Positions 1-5,205 of a stretch of DNA of 8,061 nt are shown one piece after another; positions within the stretch are counted from its first letter, which is position 1, and every line of letters starts with the position of its first letter. A program made the position numbers and the translations under genes. The stretch is from JBFLVN01 sp040758475 (GTDB taxonomy: Bacteria > JAGRBM01). The stretch covers positions 1 to 8,061 of the forward strand of contig JBFLVN010000171.1 of NCBI GenBank assembly GCA_040758475.1. The letters run 5' to 3'. Below the pieces are notes generated by a model. The model saw nothing but the letters and a program-made list of their open reading frames with translations, had not been told where the DNA came from and ran no database searches.

Positions 1-319
1 CTTTGGGAAGGAGGCTTCGCGCGTCGGCAATCGAAAAACTCTCTTTGGACAAATGCGCTCCCGCTACGCCGCTCGCCAGGGCGATGTCCACGCGTTCGTT
101 GAGGAGGAGAGGGACTTCCAGCGGCTTTAGCGTTTGTGCCCAGGCGGCGGCTGTTTCGTAGACTTGCCGGGCAGTAGCTTCTTTATCCCGAAGTTGAACG
201 AGGAGGGTGAGTTTTGACGGAGGCGCAATCTGCCGGACCGCTTTGGCGACGGCCGGGAGTTTTTCCCCGTGTCCGCGGCTCGCGATCAAATACAGGATCG
301 GAACGTCAGGAAGGGGCAT
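1..319 (-). CDS. ThiE/TenI-family thiamine biosynthesis protein (partial, C-terminus beyond window)
   Basis: The first 106 residues of a ThiE/TenI-type TIM-barrel protein are visible; the 3' end is cut by the window edge. The family includes thiamine phosphate synthase (ThiE, joins the pyrimidine and thiazole halves) and thiazole tautomerase (TenI, aromatises the ThiG product). Family marks are QLRDK near residues 44-48, NERVDIAL near 80-87 and HLSKESFSI near 95-103. ThiE normally has NDR and HLGQED at the last two sites, with aspartates that bind Mg2+; here these read NER and HLSKES, closer to TenI. The start is fixed by context: the thiG stop codon is in the same frame, only CCG-TTC-CCC lies between, and this ATG is the first start after it. 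No Shine-Dalgarno is visible, so translation probably depends on ribosomes finishing thiG. Family membership is firm; ThiE versus TenI is open. Confidence 0.85.
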   Translation of the reverse strand, partial: MPLPDVPILYLIASRGHGEKLPAVAKAVRQIAPPSKLTLLVQLRDKEATARQVYETAAAWAQTLKPLEVPLLLNERVDIALASGVAGAHLSKESFSIADARSLLPK

Positions 320-328
320 GGGGAACGG

Positions 329-1102
329 TCAGGACATCATGCCGGTAAGCGGCGAGGAAGCGTTGGCATAGAGGCGCCTTGGCATCCGGCCGGAGAGAAA
401 CGCCTTGCGCCCGGCTTCCACCGCGAGGCGCATGGCCTCGGCCATCTGGACGGGGTCTTTGGCCTCCGCGATGGCCGTGTTCATGAGGATGGCATCTGCC
501 CCCAGTTCCATGGCGATGGCCGCGTCAGAGGCCGTCCCCACGCCCGCGTCCACGATGACCGGGCATTTGACGCTCTCTTTGATGATGAGGAGGTTGTAGG
601 GATTGCGGATTCCAAGGCCCGAGCCGATAGGGGCGGCAAGTGGCATCACGCACGCGCAACCCGCGTCCTCGAGCTTCTTGCAGACGATAGGATCGTCGAG
701 GGTGTAGGGAAGGACCGTGAAGTCTTCCTTGACGAGCACCTTGGCCGCTTCAAGGGTCTGCTCGTTGTCGGGAAAAAGGGTCTTTTGGTCCCCGATCACT
801 TCGAGTTTGAGGAAGTCCGTCATGCCTGCTTCCCGGGCCAGCCGGGCGTAGCGGATGGCATCCTCCGCCGTGTAGCAGCCGGCCGTGTTGGGGAGGAGCG
901 AGATTTTCTTCGTGTCGATGTAATCGAGCACGTTGTTCTGCCCCCGCTGGAGAGGGATGCGGCGGACGGCCACCGTCACGATCTCGGCGCCCGAGGCTTC
1001 GTGGGCCTTCTTCATCACGTCCAGGGAGGAGTACTTGCCCGTTCCCACGATCAGGCGGCTTTTGAATTCCTTGCTTCCAATTTTCAGGGGTGCATCCGGC
1101 AT
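329..1102 (-). CDS. thiG: Thiazole synthase ThiG
   Basis: ThiG is the cytoplasmic TIM-barrel enzyme that builds the thiazole phosphate ring of thiamine from 1-deoxy-D-xylulose 5-phosphate, dehydroglycine and the sulfur carried on ThiS thiocarboxylate. The 257-residue product is full length for the family. Visible marks are the N-terminal RLIVGTGKY (16-24), PNTAGCYTAEDA (71-82), the LKLEVIGD strand with the expected Schiff-base lysine at K99, PLAAPIGSGLGI (154-165), VDAGVGTASDA (184-194) and the phosphate-binding end GADAILMNTAIA (201-212). The ATG is preceded by GAGGGA at 1109-1114, six bases away. The ThiE/TenI-family gene follows after nine bases in the same frame. The sulfur carrier thiS, often directly before thiG, is not here; a cyclic-nucleotide-binding protein gene sits upstream instead. 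No TPP-riboswitch-like sequence is seen in the 80-base leader. Confidence 0.97.
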   Translation of the reverse strand: MPDAPLKIGSKEFKSRLIVGTGKYSSLDVMKKAHEASGAEIVTVAVRRIPLQRGQNNVLDYIDTKKISLLPNTAGCYTAEDAIRYARLAREAGMTDFLKLEVIGDQKTLFPDNEQTLEAAKVLVKEDFTVLPYTLDDPIVCKKLEDAGCACVMPLAAPIGSGLGIRNPYNLLIIKESVKCPVIVDAGVGTASDAAIAMELGADAILMNTAIAEAKDPVQMAEAMRLAVEAGRKAFLSGRMPRRLYANASSPLTGMMS

Positions 1103-1108
1103 AAACGA

Positions 1109-1114
1109 TCCCTC
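1109..1114 (-). promoter_or_regulatory. Ribosome binding site of thiG
   Basis: GAGGGA on the minus strand, six bases before the thiG ATG. It is the clearest Shine-Dalgarno on the minus-strand side of the window and supports the ATG at 1102 as the start. Confidence 0.6.
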
Positions 1115-1182
1115 AAGCCAGGGAAGAAAATACCCGCAATCGGGAAAATTGCCAAAACCGGGAGGGGGAATCGAAGGAAAAA

Positions 1183-2616
1183 CTACAGCAGGGCCGACTG
1201 GGTGATGTTGTTGATGGTCTTGCGGGTGTCGGCCGTTTCGCGCTGGCGCTCTTCCACGTACTCGTTGATCACTTCGAGCACCTGGGGATGGGTCATGATG
1301 ATCTCGTTGAACGCTTCCTTGGGGAGCTTGAGGAGGATCGTGTCCTGGGTCACCCGCACGGTGGCCGTGCAGGGAGTGTGCTTGATGAGGGAGATTTCAC
1401 CGAAGAACGAGCCTTCGGAGAGGTACGTGATCGTGACCTCGTTTCCTTCCTTGTCGTGGATGAGGATTTCCACCTCGCCGCTCTTGATGAGGTAGAGGCC
1501 GTCTCCCGGGCCGCCTTCCTCCAAAACGCGCTTGCCCGGTTTTTCCCGCAGCATGACGAACTTGGTAATGAGCTGCTTCCTATCGTCGATCGAAAGGGGT
1601 TGGAAGAGGGGCGAAGTAAGGAGGAGCGTCGCCAGGATGCGCTTCTTGTAGAATTCGTTCATCACCTCGCCCACGCGGGGAAACTTGGCGATGATTTTGT
1701 CGAGTTGCTCCCGGGTGATTTCCAGGATTTCGCAATCGGTGATGGCGCCGACGGAGGCGTGGCGCTTGGAATCCGAAAGGAGCGCGAATTCGCCGAAGAA
1801 CGCGCCGTCCTTCAGGGTCGTGATTTTGATTGTGTTCCCTTTCTCGTCGTGGCGGTAGACGAGAACTTCGCCCTTCACGAGGACAAACATGCTGTTGCCC
1901 ATTTCGCCTTCCTGGATGACGCGCGTGCGGGCGCTGAGCTGCTTGAAGGAGCAGGTGTTGATGGCGAAGGCGAATTCGTCGGGCTGAAGGTCGCTAAAGA
2001 GCGGGATGGGCGGAAGGTTCTTCCCCTGGAGCGGGCTCGCCGCCGGAGCCGCGGGGGGAGGCGCCACGGCGATGGCTTCTTCCTGGGCTTCGGCTTCCTG
2101 GGTTTCCGTGACCTCGAGTTCTTCCTCGGCCGTGCGCTGCTGTTCGGCGACGTCGAGGGTGATCGTTTCCTGGGCCGCTTCCTGGGCTTCGGCCTCGGCT
2201 TCCGCGACTTCTTCCTCGGCCTCGGATTCTTCCACCGCCGCGGAGACGCGTTCCGCGGCCGCGGGCACCCCGGCGGGAGGGATCGTCCCGATGCCGCGCT
2301 TGGCGTTCAGGTCCTGGAGTTCTTTCTGTACTTCCTGGTTCTGAGGATCGATTTCCAGGATTTGTTTCAGGATGGCGATGGATTTGATGAGGAAGCCGGC
2401 GCTCGCGTAGAACGTCGCCACTTGCTTGTAGGCGAGCACGGCTTCTCGGTTTTTCTTGAGCTTGCGGAAACACTCGGCGATCCGGATCATGCTCCGGTCG
2501 TCGCGGCGGTCCACCTTGATGAGCTGGCGGTAAACGTCGATCGCCTTCTCGAACTTGCCCTTCTGGAAGAGGGCCGTGGCTTCCGCCTTGAGTTTGGCCT
2601 TGTCGACTATCGCCAT
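1183..2616 (-). CDS. TPR protein with two cyclic-nucleotide-binding (CRP/cNMP) domains
   Basis: A 477-residue soluble protein without signal peptide or membrane segment. Residues about 8-107 form three TPR-like helix pairs (ALFQKGKFEKAIDVYRQLI, then AECFRKLKKNREAVLAYKQV, then KSIAILKQILEIDPQNQ). Residues about 117-195 are a low-complexity Ala/Glu linker ending in Pro/Ala. Two cyclic-nucleotide-binding domains follow, about 206-320 and 337-452. Domain 1 has the phosphate-binding cassette FGEFALL (274-280) with arginine R285 in KRHASV. Domain 2 has FGEISLI (405-411), but the equivalent position is cysteine C416 in PCTATV, so nucleotide binding there is doubtful. No kinase, channel or HTH domain is present, so the TPR part may be the output by protein contact. 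Such TPR-plus-double-cNBD proteins are, as I know them, common in Myxococcota-like bacteria; the ligand and partners are unknown. The gene lies 48 bases after the GAF-like gene and 80 before thiG. The start is the first ATG of the frame; its Shine-Dalgarno is weak. Confidence 0.9.
   Translation of the reverse strand: MAIVDKAKLKAEATALFQKGKFEKAIDVYRQLIKVDRRDDRSMIRIAECFRKLKKNREAVLAYKQVATFYASAGFLIKSIAILKQILEIDPQNQEVQKELQDLNAKRGIGTIPPAGVPAAAERVSAAVEESEAEEEVAEAEAEAQEAAQETITLDVAEQQRTAEEELEVTETQEAEAQEEAIAVAPPPAAPAASPLQGKNLPPIPLFSDLQPDEFAFAINTCSFKQLSARTRVIQEGEMGNSMFVLVKGEVLVYRHDEKGNTIKITTLKDGAFFGEFALLSDSKRHASVGAITDCEILEITREQLDKIIAKFPRVGEVMNEFYKKRILATLLLTSPLFQPLSIDDRKQLITKFVMLREKPGKRVLEEGGPGDGLYLIKSGEVEILIHDKEGNEVTITYLSEGSFFGEISLIKHTPCTATVRVTQDTILLKLPKEAFNEIIMTHPQVLEVINEYVEERQRETADTRKTINNITQSALL
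2079..2193. repeat. 16-base direct repeat in the Ala/Glu linker coding region
   Basis: The 16-mer CTTCCTGGGCTTCGGC (plus strand) occurs at 2079-2094 and again at 2178-2193, exactly 99 bases apart. It lies in the linker of the cyclic-nucleotide-binding protein and encodes parts of two EAEAQE segments, at residues 141-146 and 174-179. The spacing is a whole number of codons, as expected for in-frame duplication or slippage in a low-complexity linker. Confidence 0.6.
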
Positions 2617-2655
2617 GGACTCGTTTCCGGTGTTCCCGTTTGTACTGCGTAGGAA

Positions 2656-2669
2656 CCTAGGGCGCTAGG
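2656..2669. repeat. Short inverted repeat over the stop codon of the GAF-like gene
   Basis: CCTAG, four bases GGCG, then CTAGG. The right arm contains the TAG stop of the GAF-like protein gene. A 5-bp stem with a tetraloop could form in the RNA, but no T-run follows in either direction, so it is not a convincing terminator. A second 5-bp inverted pair, GTTCC at 2632-2636 and GGAAC at 2652-2656 with a 15-base spacer, overlaps it in the gap before the cyclic-nucleotide-binding gene. Either could be chance. Confidence 0.3.
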
Positions 2670-3480
2670 GGCGCTCCCCCGAAGAAGCGCCCGCTTTGCC
2701 CTGGGAGCGGATTAGCCGCTCGTAAGCCCCGCCAACTGTTAGCACAAAAAGAAGGAGTTCGGAGAAGTCCCCGCCTGCTTCGCTGGCATGTCCGTTATCG
2801 CCGTAAAGAACGTTGACGACCCGTTTCCCGACAAGGACCGGCACGATGAGACAGCTCTTGGGCCGGGCCCCGCCGGTCGACCGGACGAACTGGTCGTTAA
2901 CGGGCGTCTTGGGAATGGGGCCCAAGTAGTACCCGGCACTCGTCTCGAAAAGCCGGAAGATCGAAGGTTCGGAAAGGGGGATGGCGATCTGCCGGATCGC
3001 GTCCCGTTTCCAGCTGCCTCCCGCCGCGTCCCATCCAAGAAGATAGGGGGCACGGGAGACGAGCAGGGCCACCCGGGAGAAAAGGCTGCGGGCGTAGCCC
3101 AGGAAGGCATGGGTTACTTCGTCCACCGTCTGGGCCTGGTTGATCCGGCGGCGGGCTTCCATATGGTTGATGGGTTCGATGGACCCCAGGTCGGTTTGGG
3201 GCGGGCGCAGGCGGGGGATTTGGGGTCTTGCTGCCGGGCGGGTTCCGGGGCTTGGGGCTTCGGAGAAAATCCGGCTCTCCCGGTCTTCCTCGCCCGCGTA
3301 TCGGAAGGTTTTGAGAATGTCCTGGACCATCGCCTTCGGTACCGGCCCCTTGCCGAAAACGCGGTCGAATTCCTCCCGCTCGGGGGAATTCCCGGACGTT
3401 TGCCCCGCGCTCGGCCCGCTACCCAGGGATTGGGAACCGGGCTTTTGCCGCCCCCCACCAGTGTCCATGCGCACATCCAT
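2665..3480 (-). CDS. Uncharacterised protein with C-terminal GAF-like domain
   Basis: I do not recognise a named family. With the ATG at 3480 the product is 271 residues. Residues 1-35 are Gly/Ser/Gln-rich and probably disordered; 36-65 could form helices (FDRVFGKG, MVQDILKTFRYA); 75-100 are Pro/Arg-rich linker. Residues about 105-260 look like a compact alpha/beta sensory fold: a helix (ARRRINQAQTVDEVTHAFLGYARSLF, 109-134), strand VALLVSRAPYLLGWDAA, IPLSEPSIFRLFE (167-179), LIVPVLVGKRVVNVLYGDNG (211-230) and a last helix ending AYERLIRSQ. The pattern of a self-contained domain with VPVLVGKRVVNVLYGD near its end is GAF-like; this is tentative. No signal peptide, membrane segment or catalytic motif is seen, so it is probably a cytosolic sensor or adaptor. 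The frame stays open to 4029, but that upstream part overlaps dacB and is out-of-frame Arg/Pro-rich reading, so I chose the internal ATG; 3468 is an alternative. It lies between dacB and the cyclic-nucleotide-binding protein gene. Confidence 0.75.
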   Translation of the reverse strand: MDVRMDTGGGRQKPGSQSLGSGPSAGQTSGNSPEREEFDRVFGKGPVPKAMVQDILKTFRYAGEEDRESRIFSEAPSPGTRPAARPQIPRLRPPQTDLGSIEPINHMEARRRINQAQTVDEVTHAFLGYARSLFSRVALLVSRAPYLLGWDAAGGSWKRDAIRQIAIPLSEPSIFRLFETSAGYYLGPIPKTPVNDQFVRSTGGARPKSCLIVPVLVGKRVVNVLYGDNGHASEAGGDFSELLLFVLTVGGAYERLIRSQGKAGASSGERP

Positions 3481-3497
3481 TCCGAGGGTAGGGGAGT

Positions 3498-3526
3498 GTT
3501 TTAGCGCAAAGCCCCCCGGGTTGCAA
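3498..3526 (-). promoter_or_regulatory. Possible sigma70-type promoter before the GAF-like gene
   Basis: On the minus strand TTGCAA (3521-3526) and TAAAAC (3498-3503) are separated by 17 bases. Each matches the sigma70 consensus at four of six positions. Transcription would start near 3491, only about ten bases before the ATG at 3480 or about 22 before the ATG at 3468. That would be a nearly leaderless message, which fits the absence of a Shine-Dalgarno. Weak, judged by eye. Confidence 0.25.
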
Positions 3527-3548
3527 AAAAATGAAGAACTCCGGCTAC

Positions 3549-5087
3549 TTAGTAGGGACTGGGGGCTTCGGGGTTGGCCGGCGCCGTCAGGCTTGGAGGC
3601 ACGGTGCAAGCGTCCAGGACGGTGGCGACCAGGGAATCGACGTCGGCTTCCACGGCGGGGAACCCGCCTCGAAAGCCGTTCACGATGACGGCAAAGGCGA
3701 TGGGAGGGGCCCCGGGAGGGGGGTAGAGATAGCCCGCCAGGGCGCTGACTGCCGCCAGGTGACCCGTTTTGGCGCGGACCCGGCGGAAAAGGGCGTCGTT
3801 CTTGAATCGGCGGCGGACCGTGCCATCGGCACCGCCCAGCGAGAGACTGGCCTCGTATTCCGCCCGGTAACGGGGGTCCTGGAACACGGCGGAAAGGACG
3901 CGGACGAGCGTTCCTGCCGAAAGGCGGTTTTTCCGGGAAAGGCCCGAGCCGTCGTGGAGCTTCCAGCCACTTTCCGGGACGCCGATGGAATCCAGGTACC
4001 GGCCCATGACGTGAAGCCCCTTCTGCCACGTTCCTGGAGGAACCGTGTCCGTGGCTCCCAGGGTTTTGACGAGCTGTTCGGCGATGAAGTTATTGGAGAA
4101 CTTATTGATGTCCCGCAGGATCAGGTCGAGGGGCTTGGAGCTTAGTTTGTCGAAAAGGGGTGTTCCCTCGGGGACTTGTCCGGTACGTACCCCTCCATCC
4201 ACTTGCACCCCCGCCTGCCGGAGGAAATCGAGGAGAAGCGTCGCTACGTGGAGGCCGGGGTTTTCGACGTTTTTGTAAAGTCTTTTTTCGGGCCCCCCTT
4301 CGGCGATCCGGCCGCTCAAGATGACCTGTCGTCCTTCCTTTTGCTCCACGCGGGAGGCTTGGAGGGTGTTTCCGCTGCCGGGGGCTCCCGTCACGGCTTT
4401 GTTAACCAGGGCAGCGAAAGAGGTCAGGGGTTCGAGGAAGGCGAGGGGGGGATCGCCTTTTTGTTGGCCGGGCCGGACGACGACCGTGAGCGCGTTGAAG
4501 TTGGCGGAAAGGGCACCCGTGGCGGCTACGTAGGAATTATCCGATTCTTCCTCGGCGCCGTCCCAGTCGGGGCTAAAGCGCACGTCGTCGAAGAAAGAAT
4601 CATCGGCCACGAGGCTGCCCGTTACCTTGCGAAGCCCCCGGTTCTTGAGTCCCTGGGCCAGGATGAGGAGACGCTCCGTTACCAGGGACGGGTCCCCATA
4701 ACCCTTGATGTAGAGATCGCCCTTGATCGTGGAGCCGTCGGGCGAGAGGTTTCCATAAAGTTCGGTCGGGAAGACGTATTCCTGCCCCAGGCGCGAGAGG
4801 GCCGCCGCGCCCGTGACGATCTTGGTGACGGAGGCGGGCGTGAGGAGTTCGTCCGCGTTTTTCCCGAACAGAGGGGTTCCGTGGGGGGCGATGGCGAAGG
4901 CGATGCTGGTCCGTGCCCCGCGAAGGGAGTTGGCGTCCGCGAGGATCGCTTCCAGGCGTTTTTCGAGGGGCGCCGTTCCGGGCGGCGTTTGGCACCAGGG
5001 GCGGCGGGGCTTTCCGTTCTGGGCGAGGGCAGGGCTACTGAAGAGGAGTCCGCCGGCGGCGATGGCCAGGAAGAATTTTCGCATCAC
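3549..5087 (-). CDS. dacB: D-alanyl-D-alanine carboxypeptidase/endopeptidase, PBP4 family (DacB)
   Basis: A low-molecular-mass penicillin-binding protein of peptidase family S13. It cleaves D-Ala-D-Ala stems and peptide cross-links of peptidoglycan in the periplasm. At 512 residues it is slightly longer than E. coli DacB (477). Residues 1-22 are a Sec signal peptide ending ALA before Q23. All three active-site motifs are present: SxxK at S86-V-T-K89, SxN at S331-N-N333 and KTG at K440-T-G442. DGSGLSR (379-385) is also typical. The region between SxxK and SxN holds the long insert of this class (GDLYIKGYGDPSL at 123-135). The C-terminal tail is Pro/Ala-rich. The only two cysteines of the mature protein, C32 and C494, lie at opposite ends and might form a disulfide. 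GTG at 5087 is followed at once by ATG at 5084; either may start the protein. Two apparently cytosolic sensory genes follow. Confidence 0.96.
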   Translation of the reverse strand: MMRKFFLAIAAGGLLFSSPALAQNGKPRRPWCQTPPGTAPLEKRLEAILADANSLRGARTSIAFAIAPHGTPLFGKNADELLTPASVTKIVTGAAALSRLGQEYVFPTELYGNLSPDGSTIKGDLYIKGYGDPSLVTERLLILAQGLKNRGLRKVTGSLVADDSFFDDVRFSPDWDGAEEESDNSYVAATGALSANFNALTVVVRPGQQKGDPPLAFLEPLTSFAALVNKAVTGAPGSGNTLQASRVEQKEGRQVILSGRIAEGGPEKRLYKNVENPGLHVATLLLDFLRQAGVQVDGGVRTGQVPEGTPLFDKLSSKPLDLILRDINKFSNNFIAEQLVKTLGATDTVPPGTWQKGLHVMGRYLDSIGVPESGWKLHDGSGLSRKNRLSAGTLVRVLSAVFQDPRYRAEYEASLSLGGADGTVRRRFKNDALFRRVRAKTGHLAAVSALAGYLYPPPGAPPIAFAVIVNGFRGGFPAVEADVDSLVATVLDACTVPPSLTAPANPEAPSPY

Positions 5088-5205
5088 GAAATCACTCTAC
5101 CTTTGCCCTCCCGCATTCCGCAAACCTGCTACCATGTTAGACGTTCGGACGCCAAACCGCTTGGGCCTTTGAGGGCGCCCACGCCGGGGCCGGGGATTTG
5201 CGCGC
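5088..5205. other. Divergent intergenic region between dacB and the ABC importer operon
   Basis: These 118 bases separate the starts of two oppositely directed transcription units, so promoters for both should lie here. I found no convincing sigma70 pair on either strand by eye. The right part (5171-5200) is very GC-rich and contains the perfect palindrome GGGCGCCC at 5173-5180. Nothing here looks like a riboswitch or a known regulator site. Confidence 0.5.

Noticed and set aside
1136..1152. Hairpin GCAAT / seven-base loop / ATTGC between the cNBD gene and thiG as a terminator
   Set aside because: The stem has only five pairs, is partly AT, and is followed by GGGTATTTTC rather than a clean T-run. 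Too weak to call.
1103..1182. TPP riboswitch before thiG
   Set aside because: No sequence resembling the conserved THI-box elements was found, and 80 bases is short for the whole aptamer plus expression platform.
1994..2473. 159-codon Arg/Gly/Pro-rich minus-strand frame inside the cyclic-nucleotide-binding gene
   Set aside because: It is an out-of-frame reading of the Ala/Glu linker region; low complexity and no start signal.
1288..2652. 454-codon open frame on the plus strand opposite the cyclic-nucleotide-binding gene
   Set aside because: The product is composition-driven (His, Asp, Phe, Gly-rich) with no domain, and it mirrors the codon structure of the real gene on the other strand.
3524..3536. 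T-rich run after the dacB stop as a rho-independent terminator
   Set aside because: Seven T residues are present on the minus strand, but the preceding sequence forms only a four-pair stem (CTAC/GTAG around the stop codon), not next to the T-run.
3483..4029. N-terminal extension of the GAF-like protein frame to 4029
   Set aside because: It overlaps the 3' part of dacB, is Arg/Pro/Gly-rich and domain-free, and the clear protein character begins only after the ATG at 3480.
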